A DNA stretch of 64,000 nt from Afipia carboxidovorans OM5 (lineage in GTDB: Bacteria > Pseudomonadota > Alphaproteobacteria > Rhizobiales > Xanthobacteraceae). Within the stretch, counting starts at the first letter, position 1, and every line of letters starts with the position of its first letter. The notes under the pieces are model-generated. The model saw only the letters and a program-made list of their open reading frames with translations. It did no database searches and was not told the DNA's origin. The DNA lies in NCBI RefSeq assembly GCF_000218565.1, contig NC_015685.1:62001-126000 (forward strand), given 5' to 3'. The translations under genes were made by a program, and so were the position numbers. Shown piece by piece: positions 33,441 through 41,352 of the stretch.

Positions 33441-33647
33441 CTGACACCTCTTGGCTCTCCGAGCCTACTACAGGTGTCCATCAATTCGGAGGAGGTTCAG
33501 ATTGGGAGCGCTAAAAGGTAAGCAATTGTTAAGTCGACCAAGTGGGAGCCCATTTCTATCCAGTTCAGCGCCGCAAATCTCATTGTCGTCTCCTCTATTC
33601 CCCAAGGACCGTCGGAATGGTGGTGCCGACGCAGGGGTCTATTTACG

Positions 33648-33818
33648 CTGGTCCCTGCCAGCGATTGGCCGGACAGCCGCTTTTGTGCCAATTGCGGCCA
33701 GCGTTTCGGATCGGCCGAGGCGGCGTGCGCTAAGTGCAACGCGCAGGTCGCGTCGAACTCCAGGTTTTGTCCGTCGTGCAGTACGGCGGTCGCTGCAACA
33801 AATCCTGCGGAAAAGTGA
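33648..33818 (+). pseudogene. Double-zinc-ribbon fragment without a proper start
   Basis: From 33663 the frame reads DWPDSRFCANCGQRF, then ACAKCNAQ and SRFCPSCSTAVAATNPAEK before TGA at 33816. Three CxxC pairs with ribbon spacing are present; the first pair of a four-pair double zinc ribbon is missing and no ATG, GTG or TTG opens the frame. It is probably the 3' end of a truncated or frameshifted gene. Confidence 0.4.
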
Positions 33819-34044
33819 TTTCTATCTTCCCGCCGACTCCGATCGATAGTTGGGTTGCGTTGAACACTTTCGGTGGCCGCGAGAACACTACATTTGGATA
33901 CGTGAGGCGGGTGGACAGCGTTACCGAAGCTGGCGGGCGCCCAAGACCGATCGTATCATGAGACGCTCGCGGGGCCTGTACCGGCGAGCGTCGTGTGTGG
34001 TGCTATGATGTGACGCGACTGAATTCCAGCCGCAGGAGGACAAT

Positions 34045-34962
34045 ATGACCGCAGGGATCTCGGCGAGCGATTTGATGTCTACGACGACCGCGGCCGGCCG
34101 ACACAAGAAGAGACTCTATATTGCGCTGACTCTCACGACCACATTCATGGCAGTCGAGGTCGTAGGCGGCTTATGGACCGGCAGCCTCGCACTGCTTGCG
34201 GACGCCGCGCATATGCTCACCGATGCCGGCGGTCTGGCGCTGGCTTTGATCGCCATCCGATTCGCGGAGCGGCCGCGGACTCCCCAGAACACCTTCGGCT
34301 ATGTTCGGATGGAAGTACTCTCGGCGCTCACCAATGCGGTGGTCCTCCTCCTTCTGACGGTTTACATCCTCTACGAGGCCTATCAGCGGTTCTTGAACCC
34401 TCCTGAGATCATCGGCGGTCCGATGCTGGCCGTCGCTGTCGTCGGTCTCATCGTCAACCTGATTAGCATGAAGCTGCTCTCTGCCGGCTCGTCGGAAAGC
34501 CTCAATGTCAAGGGAGCCTATTTCGAGGTGCTGGCGGACATGCTCGGTTCGCTCGGCGTCATTGTGGCTGCGGCCGTCGTCGTTCTGACCGGCTGGCAAC
34601 TGGTCGATCCGATCATCGGCGCCGGCATTGGACTGTTCATAGTCCCGCGCACCTGGATTCTGCTCAAGCAGGCTATCCATATTCTGATGGAGGGTACGCC
34701 GCCGGAAATCGACATGGCCCTGCTTGAGAAGCGGCTGCTCGACATTCCCGGCGTGGCCGCTGTGCGCGATCTCCACGTCTGGACGATCACCTCCGGCGTT
34801 GATGCGATGAGCGGCCATCTTGTCGTGACCGACATGGCTTCCGCGCCAGTAACGCTGGCGGCGGCTCAGGAGGCGCTGAAGAGCGGCTTTGGCCTTGCGC
34901 ATGCGACGATCCAGATCGAAAACGAAGATCTGCGCAAGGCCGAAGGTGAGCAGCGGTTTTGA
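34045..34962 (+). CDS. czcD: Cation diffusion facilitator, CzcD type
   Basis: A 305-residue proton/metal antiporter that moves Zn, Co or Cd from cytosol to periplasm. GGAGG precedes the ATG. Six membrane helices; TM2 carries HMLTD (H56, D60) and TM5 EVLAD (E161, D165), the metal site, where the glutamate matches CzcD of Cupriavidus rather than the HxxxD of ZitB. The cytoplasmic tail has the small ferredoxin-like domain (LLDIPGVAAVRDLHVWTITS). The N-terminus lacks the His-rich extension of the Cupriavidus protein. Confidence 0.9.
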   Translation: MTAGISASDLMSTTTAAGRHKKRLYIALTLTTTFMAVEVVGGLWTGSLALLADAAHMLTDAGGLALALIAIRFAERPRTPQNTFGYVRMEVLSALTNAVVLLLLTVYILYEAYQRFLNPPEIIGGPMLAVAVVGLIVNLISMKLLSAGSSESLNVKGAYFEVLADMLGSLGVIVAAAVVVLTGWQLVDPIIGAGIGLFIVPRTWILLKQAIHILMEGTPPEIDMALLEKRLLDIPGVAAVRDLHVWTITSGVDAMSGHLVVTDMASAPVTLAAAQEALKSGFGLAHATIQIENEDLRKAEGEQRF

Positions 34963-35037
34963 TTCCGGATGCGCGCTTGGGCGCATTTGAGAGAGGGTAG
35001 GTGTGAGCAGACATCAGCGGCGAGGACCAGCCGACAG

Positions 35038-35434
35038 ATGCCCGGATTCTCGATTTCGCACTATGGAAGGTCCCTCGCGCGGCGGGCGCGTGGCGATCCC
35101 TGGGGCCTGATCCTCGCCGGCGTTCTTATCTGGGGGCGTTGTTTACGTTGGATATGTCGTAGTCGACATGACCTTGTCGTGGCTCGCCACCAGCGGCGGC
35201 GCTGTGCTGGACGCCGGCAAAAATGCCGGGAGCACATTGGGGATGGGTAAGGAGGCTGGCCCGGCGATCGGCACCTTGAAGTCCACCGGCATCGTCGATC
35301 AGGGGGTCTCTCTGCTGCGGATCATTCTAAAACCTGCTGCTGTTGTGTTTTGGATGCTTGGTGCGCTCGCTATCGTTTTGCTGCCAAAGTTGCTCTCGAT
35401 GCTAAGCGGACCATACAGAAGAGGCCGCCATTGA
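35038..35434 (+). pseudogene. Small two-helix membrane protein, frameshifted at a G5 run
   Basis: From the ATG at 35038 one frame reads to GDPWGLILAGVLIWG; the other resumes VVYVGYVVVDMTLSWLATSG and runs to LLSMLSGPYRRGRH. They join naturally (LIWG-VVYVGYVVVD) if the G-run at 35132-35136 is one base shorter. The result would be an unrecognised 131-residue protein with two membrane segments. A homopolymer read error is as likely as decay. Confidence 0.5.
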
Positions 35435-35543
35435 GCGCCGATTGTATAGCTGAGATGATTTCAGTTGCGAGTTGTCTTTTAACCTGTCCCGTCTAGGCGA
35501 CTGAGTGTTTCCAATGAACCGAGAACGGAGGGGAACCGGGCGG

Positions 35544-35560
35544 AGAGAACGCCGTTCTCT
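35544..35560. terminator. Hairpin, possible weak terminator
   Basis: AGAGAAC (35544-35550) and GTTCTCT (35554-35560) are perfect arms around the loop GCC, followed by TATTAGAG. It is about 110 bases after the previous gene and 100 before the next; no T-run. Confidence 0.3.
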
Positions 35561-35662
35561 TATTAGAGACAGCTCAGTTTGGTAGCCAGTGTTCGCGGGA
35601 CATAGCGGGCACGGAGACATCGTCCCGAGGGTGCCTATTGAATTACCTGCCAGGAGGTGCAA

Positions 35663-35989
35663 ATGCGGAAACTTCTCATCATCGGTGCGAGCGTGGTCTC
35701 AGCGTGGCTTTTCTACGCCAATTCGGCAAATGCGCTGCCTATCGCTCCTCAATCCAAGGTCGGAAGCGTGTTCATCGGAGAAGACTTAGTCCAGCAGGTT
35801 CATTCGCGCCGATACCGCCACCGACACCATGCCCATCGCCGCTATCGGGGCTACCCGAGCCGCCCTTATCCCTATGCCCTGTACTCCTACCCTGTTTATA
35901 CGCCGTTCTATTTCGGCCATCACTTCGGAGGGCATCATTTCGGTGGTCATCACTTTGGAGGTCATGGGGGACATCACGGACACCACTAG
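35663..35989 (+). CDS. Small exported His/Gly-rich protein
   Basis: A 108-residue protein. AGGAGG stands 5 bases before the ATG at 35663. The signal peptide ends about residue 25 (ANSANALPI); the mature part turns Arg/His/Tyr-rich and ends in tandem FGGHH repeats (three units) and GGHGGHHGHH. Such tails bind Ni, Zn or Cu. The same layout is seen at 31363 and in the decayed gene at 37221. Confidence 0.65.
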   Translation: MRKLLIIGASVVSAWLFYANSANALPIAPQSKVGSVFIGEDLVQQVHSRRYRHRHHAHRRYRGYPSRPYPYALYSYPVYTPFYFGHHFGGHHFGGHHFGGHGGHHGHH

Positions 35990-36317
35990 TGTCACCGTGT
36001 TGCAAGCTCTTTGTATGATTGGTCGACAGTCCGAGAAGTTTTGCTGTCGCCACCGATGCCTCACCTTTTCGGCGGATGACCGTGTCGATGATCGCGTCCA
36101 GCCGCGAGCGCAGAAGATCGGCCTGTCCGCTGTCCCGCCGTTCGCATCGTGCCCTCCGATGCGATCATGGAATCACGATCCGCGATTCGACGGAATCGCG
36201 AAATGAAACTGCAAGCTTTCTGGCCTTCAAACCCAATAGGCTTGCAATCTCAAACCTTACGCCCCTCCAAAAAAGACTCCCGCTTAATAGCTTGGGAGAT
36301 TCGTCACGGACGACTAG
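35990..36317. other. 328-base gap before the IS5-family element, no gene seen
   Basis: No supported frame. The last four bases (CTAG, 36314-36317) are one copy of the target duplication of the adjoining element. Confidence 0.5.
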
Positions 36318-37160
36318 GCTCAGGACCCATTAAATTTGTTGCGCGATGGTTGGCGGATTGATTCAATGGTGATGCTGGGAGGCATCGCCATGACTGATCT
36401 TTTGCTGCTATCGGAGGCGCAGATGCGCCGGATCGAACCGTATTTTCCATTGTCGCACGGGATTGCGCGGGTTGATGACCGGCGGGTGATCAGCGGCATC
36501 GTCTTCGTCATCCGAAATGGTTTGCGCTGGCGCGATGCGCCACCCGGCTATGGTCCGCACAAGACGATCTATAACCGGTTCGTGCGCTGGAGCCGTCTCG
36601 GCGTGTTCAACAAGATCTTTGCCGAACTGGCGCGCAAGGCTGGTAAGCCATCTCGCCTGATGATCGATGCGACGCATCTGAAGGCGCATCGCACGGCTGC
36701 CAGCCTTTTAAAAAAGGGCCTGTTCCCCGACGTATCGGGCGCACGAAAGGCGGCCTGAACTCAAAGCTGCATGCCGTCTGCGACGGTCAGGGGCGCCCCG
36801 TCGTCATGCTGCTCAGCGAAGGCCAGATGAGCGACTACAAGGGGGCGGCGTTGATGCTCGATGCGTTGCCGCCCGCTAGCCAGTTGCTTGCCGACAAGGG
36901 CTACGATGCCGACTGGTTTCGCCGAGCTCTCGCCGAACGAGGGATCATGGCCTGCATCCCATCGAAGTCGAACCGCAAAAACCCGATCGAACATGACCGC
37001 AAACTCTATCGTCAGCGGCACAAGATCGAGAACATGTTCGGCAGGCTCAAGGACTGGCGGCGCATCCACACCCGTTACGACCGATGCGCACACACCTTCA
37101 TGTCCGCCATCTGCATCGCAGCCACTGTTATCTTCTGGCTCTGATCAATGAGTCCTGACC
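36318..37160 (+). mobile_element. IS5-family (IS427-like) insertion sequence, about 843 bp
   Basis: Ends are GCTCAGGACCCATTAA at 36318 and, on the other strand, GGTCAGGACTCATTGA ending at 37160: an imperfect inverted repeat. CTAG flanks both sides (36314-36317 and 37161-37164), typical of IS5-type target choice. One transposase, split into two frames with an A6G slippage site, fills it. Confidence 0.82.
36390..37144 (+). CDS. IS5-family transposase, made by -1 frameshifting
   Basis: GGGAGG precedes the ATG at 36390. Frame 1 (MTDLLLLSEAQMRRIEPYFP to LKAHRTAASLLKKG, first catalytic D in LMIDATHLKAHR) stops at 36758. The -1 frame carries on after AAAAAAG (36710-36716) as RRIGRTKGGLNSKLHAVCDG, LLADKGYDADWFRRAL and RHKIENMFGRLKDWRRIHTR (second D and the E). 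Programmed slippage at A6G is known in this group; the copy looks intact. Confidence 0.82.
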
Positions 37161-37220
37161 CTAGCTTACCGCATGATTTCGAGGGCCATGCCTATAGGTC
37201 CCGACGGTCCTACCAGTCCA

Positions 37221-37567
37221 TCAGTGATGACCGCCAAAGCCATGACCGCCAAAGCCGTGGTTGAAATGATGGCCGCCGCCGAAACCGAACGCTATGCCGG
37301 GCCCATATCCGTAGTAGCCGGGACCATAGCCGTACGCGTAGTAGGGATTGTAACCATAGCTGTAGTAGCGGCGAACATATCGCCAGATCGATAGCAGCGG
37401 CCACGATAGTCGCACACCAGATGAAATGGCTTTGACATTTTGGTCGGGCAAAGCTGCAGGTGATGTCACAAAAAAGGGAGCGGCGATGCCGACCCCGCTA
37501 ACGCGACGGCGAAAACCCAACCCGCGCCAAGCAATCCGGTCGTTCGGTTCGGTACGCTCGCTGCCAT
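37221..37567 (-). pseudogene. Decayed exported Gly/Tyr/His-rich protein gene
   Basis: A signal-like start (GLLGAGWVFAVALAGSASPL, ATG at 37567), a mature segment (AAPFFVTSPAALPDQNVKAI), a conserved-looking HLVCDYRGRCYRS and the tail YVRRYYSYGYNPYYAYGYGP to GGHGFGGHH lie in two alternating frames, needing about three indels to join. The protein would have been a secreted Cys-Gly-Tyr-His-rich type common in this bacterial group. The right flank of the IS5 element is 57 bases away. Confidence 0.5.
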
Positions 37568-37733
37568 AGGCCGGATTTTGACATGATCAAACCTCTCGGA
37601 AAGAGCAAAACTACATACACGGACGCGCAGCTAAGCCCTCAACGTAAGCCTCTCCACTTGTTCCATATACGACCCTGGGTTGCTCGGGCTTGAATTCCAT
37701 ATTCGGCAATATTGGTGCGCACAATCCAGGACC

Positions 37734-37817
37734 TTAAGTCCTATTTTCCCGGACAGTCTCCTTCAACGGCGCGTATCGCAGCGTCGTAAACGTGACGGCG
37801 CTTAGAATAGCGGCGAT
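37734..37817 (-). pseudogene. 3' remnant of a second mgtC-like gene
   Basis: The minus strand encodes HIAAILSAVTFTTLRYAPLK plus ETVRENRT and stops. The end of the mgtC at 31855 is YDIAVILSVVTFATLRSLAPLKSM, so this is the last 25 or so codons of a related gene whose front is gone. Confidence 0.5.
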
Positions 37818-37942
37818 GTGCTTTCCTGGTGCGCGTCCCCGATTTCCCGGAAGGTTGCGGCGTGGCGATTGCGCTTTCGAAAATTGGTGATCATAAGCTA
37901 TGATCATGGTATCCTTGGGTTTCTTCTGCCGGAGCAAGACGA

Positions 37943-38308
37943 TTGTCGGGAATATTCCTCATTCGGCCTCACCTCAGCGCCCCAATTCTTGTTGCGATCG
38001 GCGCATCAATCTTCTCATGCCATGCGGCCCTCGCTGGACCCTGCGCCAAGGAGATTGCACAGCTGGAAGCTGCAATGAACGCGTTAGCCGCGAACCAGGA
38101 GGGCGGTACCGCACATCAGTCGCGCGACGCCACGTTGCATCGCCAGCCGACGTCGGGCTCGGTCGTCCGAGGGAAAGAGCAGGCCGCTGCCGACGAGCGG
38201 TACGACCGCGCGTTATTGAATCGTGCCCGCACCTTGGATGAGCAAGGCGACGCAGCGGGTTGTAAAGAGGCCCTGACGAAGCTGCGCCGCGGGGAATTAT
38301 CACGTTGA
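37943..38308 (+). CDS. Small exported protein of unknown function
   Basis: A 121-residue protein, TTG start (37943): signal peptide through AALAGPC (about residue 33), then a helical, charged domain (CAKEIAQLEAAMNALAANQE, ADERYDRALLNRARTLDEQG) ending CKEALTKLRRGELSR. Two cysteines may pair. The start codon and the absence of a clear ribosome-binding site lower confidence. Confidence 0.5.
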   Translation: MSGIFLIRPHLSAPILVAIGASIFSCHAALAGPCAKEIAQLEAAMNALAANQEGGTAHQSRDATLHRQPTSGSVVRGKEQAAADERYDRALLNRARTLDEQGDAAGCKEALTKLRRGELSR

Positions 38309-38403
38309 GATGGCGGAGGCTTCGAGCTTGTCCAAGCCGCGGTAGCTTGGCGCGAAATTCATCTTCATGCGCTGGCGCCAGATAGCGTGATGTGAGCAAC
38401 GCC

Positions 38404-40491
38404 TTAGTATTGCGAATGCACGCGGAAACCGAGCACCGAGACGGGTCCACGGTCGCGGTTGTAGGCCGGGTTCACGATGAGCTGATAGTCCAGCGTGACC
38501 TTCGCAGCTAACACCGGAAAGCTATAGTAGGTCTCGACGATCTTCTCATTACCGGGACGAGACAGCATCCCGTCGCCGACCAGAATTCCCAACCCGCCGG
38601 CATTGAGAAACGCCTGGTGCACATTGGTGATGCCGTTGACGGCGCCAGCAATACCGACGGTGTCGTTATCGCGCCCCCATTGTTTTCCAGAAATCGAGAG
38701 GCCGGCTGCAACGGTCCGGTCGACGTCTGTGAATTCATAGGGTTCTTTATTGCCATCTGCGATGCCAGCACGGGCGAAGAAGCCAACATTAGGGATGAGT
38801 TGCTGCTCCAGATTCATGCTGATGCCGCCGCGGCTTTGGTAGCGGCGCACAGCGGTGATGTCGGCAGGGCCTCCGTTTAGCGCGGCGAGTTGGATGGCGT
38901 CCTGGAAACCTCCCATCCGGCCGCGCGTCAGAAATCCGCTGATCGCGATTTTCCCGGGTTGATCCCAAATGGCATATCGCCGCTCGATCTCGCCGACCCA
39001 TTGGAACTGTCCGAACTGTGGATCGAGGTGGGTGGCATTCGGCGCGATGGACAGATCGAACAGGCCGCCGCGGAAGGTCCAGGGACCTTGGTACCATTCC
39101 GCAGCCGCGCCGACGGTGTAAGCCCAGGCGTCGGCCGCGTAGTCAAAGGTTCCGGTGTCGATGATGGCCCAGTTCATGAAATCGGACCGGGGATCATGAG
39201 CGTATTTGTTGGTGTCGAAAATATCGCCGACACTGAATTTTCCCACCGTGAGCACTAGTCGATCCGAGGTTTGCGATCCCGAAAACTGGTTCAGCCCGGC
39301 GTCGACTTTCTGAATCTCTCCACCGAGGTCGATGGTCTGGCGCAGGAACGCCCGGTGCAGGCGTGTATACGGATAGCTCGCGCCGACCTTGTAGGCCTCC
39401 CCGCTTGGAAATCCCGCGGCGCCGACCGACGCGCTCAATCCAAAACCCTGATCGACCTCCGGATTGACCCACGCCTCGGCGCCGTCCCAGAGCCGGACGC
39501 CCGCATACAAGGTCGTGTCGAAGGTCTCGCGTCCGGTGTTGGGGTCGAGACTGTTGCGACCGCTATAGGGAGCCCGAAACGGCGGAGCGTATTGACTGAC
39601 GTAGGTAGCTTGGGCGTGGAGCGCGAAGCGGTCCGTCTCCAGCGCGGATGGCCCCTTGGTGAGGAAATCCGGGATGTGGCTCGCGTCGCCGATCCTGTAG
39701 TTGAGGCCGAGCCGGATACTTTGCATGGTGAGGTCGGAATTGAACGCTTCCGACGCACCCGTGAACCTCATGCCCTTGTGGCCAAATCCGGTTGCCAAAT
39801 ACTCGGCTTTTGCCGTCCAGTTTGCCGCGAGTGGAATTTCGATACCGGCTCCCGCCGCCCATCCCAACCGCCACAACAGCCTGGTGTCCACCGTTCCCGG
39901 CGTCGCAGCGCCGCCAACGGAAACGCCGTCGACCTGGGTTCGCGTCACCTGATCGTAGCTCCAGGCCAACCCGCCCGTTCCATAGAGAAGGAAATGATCG
40001 AACGCATAGCCGGCGCGGGCACGCGCGCTTCCGTAGTGAATGACCGCCTCGCCGTAGGTCACCTGGCCGGTCAAGGGCGAGGAGACCGTCTGACTGCCGC
40101 GCACGGAAAAGGGTACCTGCACGTCCGAGTTCGGAAAGGAGATATCGGATTCGAATCCCAGCATCGCGCGAGACGGAAAGACATGGTTGTAACCGCCCTG
40201 AAGCCCGGCCACGTAGTTGCCGGTCCCGCCGATGAAGTCGAAGTTGAAGGGAAGGTCGAACGATCCGCTCAGACCCGGAGCGCCAGCGCCTGGTGGAATC
40301 GCGGACCAGTTTGAAAGGCCTCTGATCGCACCTACGTGGACGCCGGCGTACCAGCCATTCCAGTCGTAGAGCGCAAGGTACGGCACGGGCGCCTTAACCG
40401 GAGGGTTCGCTGGCAGATCAGCCGCTATCGCGCAGGAGTATGTTGCAAGCGCTACACCGATCCCACCCCCTATCTTGCAAATCCTCTTCAT
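38404..40491 (-). CDS. Outer-membrane protein: Omp25-like barrel fused to an OprB-like carbohydrate porin
   Basis: A 695-residue protein. Start at 40491 (MKRICKIGGGIGVALATYSC, then ADLP after cleavage). Residues about 20-270 are an Omp25/RopB-type eight-stranded barrel (WNGWYAGVHVGAIRGLSNW, AMLGFESDISFPNSDVQVPF, RLGLNYRIG). Residues about 285-695 look like an OprB-type porin (FALHAQATYVSQYAPPFRAP, GEIQKVDAGLNQFSGSQTSD, FARAGIADGNKEPYEFTDVD). Both halves are complete-looking, and each normally exists alone. The fusion may allow uptake of sugars or anions. Confidence 0.75.
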   Translation of the reverse strand: MKRICKIGGGIGVALATYSCAIAADLPANPPVKAPVPYLALYDWNGWYAGVHVGAIRGLSNWSAIPPGAGAPGLSGSFDLPFNFDFIGGTGNYVAGLQGGYNHVFPSRAMLGFESDISFPNSDVQVPFSVRGSQTVSSPLTGQVTYGEAVIHYGSARARAGYAFDHFLLYGTGGLAWSYDQVTRTQVDGVSVGGAATPGTVDTRLLWRLGWAAGAGIEIPLAANWTAKAEYLATGFGHKGMRFTGASEAFNSDLTMQSIRLGLNYRIGDASHIPDFLTKGPSALETDRFALHAQATYVSQYAPPFRAPYSGRNSLDPNTGRETFDTTLYAGVRLWDGAEAWVNPEVDQGFGLSASVGAAGFPSGEAYKVGASYPYTRLHRAFLRQTIDLGGEIQKVDAGLNQFSGSQTSDRLVLTVGKFSVGDIFDTNKYAHDPRSDFMNWAIIDTGTFDYAADAWAYTVGAAAEWYQGPWTFRGGLFDLSIAPNATHLDPQFGQFQWVGEIERRYAIWDQPGKIAISGFLTRGRMGGFQDAIQLAALNGGPADITAVRRYQSRGGISMNLEQQLIPNVGFFARAGIADGNKEPYEFTDVDRTVAAGLSISGKQWGRDNDTVGIAGAVNGITNVHQAFLNAGGLGILVGDGMLSRPGNEKIVETYYSFPVLAAKVTLDYQLIVNPAYNRDRGPVSVLGFRVHSQY

Positions 40492-40900
40492 GCCGCGCCC
40501 TGCAACCCGAACGAAACTTAGACCAAAGAAATGTGACATTCATTCCTAGACATTCCTGCGAGTTGTTCGCAATAGGCCTTGTAGATCAAGCGCCAACTGC
40601 TCAAGAAGTCGGTGAAATTGTTGCGCCACACACGGGGGCGGACAGCTCCCTCACCGAAATCGTCGGTATTTCTGGTGGGTCTATTGGTTGGGCAGACAGG
40701 TACTTCCCACACAGGGGGAACAGGCTTGTGGCTTCTCACTAGTGCTTTCCAGCGATCACGGCTGGGATTATCCTGCCTTTAACTTGCGATCAACCGATCG
40801 CATTCGCTCGCCTGTTTTAGCCCCTGTGCGCTAATTTGAATTTCGTAGCGGTCTGCTTTGGAGTATGAATCCATTCGTTGGTTTGCTTGCGGAGGCTCCA
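40492..40900. other. 409-base gap, no gene seen
   Basis: Promoter region of the minus-strand porin and of the plus-strand small gene. No convincing frame or repeat. Confidence 0.4.
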
Positions 40901-41149
40901 ATGTGTCGCATCCGCTTCGCAATGTTGGTAATGGCGTTCACGGCCGCAACTTGGTCAACTTGCCAGGCCATCGGGTCCTTTCAGACCAAACCGGCGTTTC
41001 CGAAGGTCATGATGGCTGGTGCTGCACCTCCACACCCAACCGTCAGATTGCCCGATGCGTCCGCACGCGATCTCGTTGGTGGCTGCGGTAGGGGTCGCTT
41101 CCGCGATCATCAAACACATGGTTGCCGTGGCCCGGCCGATATCAGGTAA
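40901..41149 (+). CDS. Small exported protein with a Cys-Gly-Arg end motif
   Basis: An 82-residue protein with GGAGG before the ATG at 40901. The signal peptide ends near TCQAIG (residue 22). The C-terminus GGCGRGRFRDHQTHGCRGPA matches a pattern (GCGRG...CRGP) common in small rhizobial secreted proteins of unknown function; the two cysteines probably pair. Confidence 0.5.
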   Translation: MCRIRFAMLVMAFTAATWSTCQAIGSFQTKPAFPKVMMAGAAPPHPTVRLPDASARDLVGGCGRGRFRDHQTHGCRGPADIR

Positions 41150-41352
41150 GGGCTCGGCCAGTACCAACAATTCTGTCGAATCCGGTTGTCGTCGAGCCGG
41201 GTTGTAATACTGTTGCATTCTGAGATTTGACAATGAGAGGGCTTCCTCGCTGGCTGAAACTGTTGCACGCGTCTACGGCGGTTACGAATGTTCGCGCCGG
41301 CCACCACGAAAAGCGGTTGCGACGGTGGTGCCCCCTCACTGAGGTAGGGTCG

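Larger units (their letters stand above)
32236..33499 (-). mobile_element. IS3-family insertion sequence, 1264 bp, inside mgtC
   Basis: Outer ends match as imperfect inverted repeats: TGATCTTCCCCC...AATGGACA at 32236 on the left and, read inward on the other strand, TGAACCTCCTCC...GATGGACA ending at 33499. The 3-base target duplication GAT is at 32233-32235 and 33500-33502. It carries orfA and orfB on the minus strand with a typical A6G frameshift site. A shorter border at TGGACA (32255/33480) gives no target duplication and does not restore mgtC. Confidence 0.85.
31855..33583 (-). pseudogene. mgtC: mgtC/sapB gene split by an IS3-family element
   Basis: The 5' part (33583 down to 33500) starts behind GAGGAG and encodes MRFAALNWIEMGSHLVDLTI then AYLLALPI; the 3' part (32235 down to 31855) continues GWDREGQERSAGLRTFPLVA and further to a complete MgtC end (TGVGFIGGGAILKRGDYASG, ...). 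Removing the element and one copy of the 3-base duplication restores one open frame of about 154 codons (ALPI-GWDRE). MgtC proteins inhibit ATP synthase and matter in low Mg or acid. The insertion has inactivated it. Confidence 0.85.

Noticed and set aside
32255..33480. IS3-family borders at TGGACA / TGTCCA
   Set aside because: These ends give no target duplication and leave mgtC out of frame; the borders at 32236 and 33499 do both.
33451..33849. 132-codon plus-strand frame between the IS end and czcD
   Set aside because: It crosses the IS border and the mgtC 5' end and reads against the zinc-ribbon frame; only the latter has protein-like motifs.
36806..37144. A separate second transposase gene inside the IS5-family element
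   Set aside because: Its frame continues upstream without a break to the A6G site, so it is the second part of one frameshift product.
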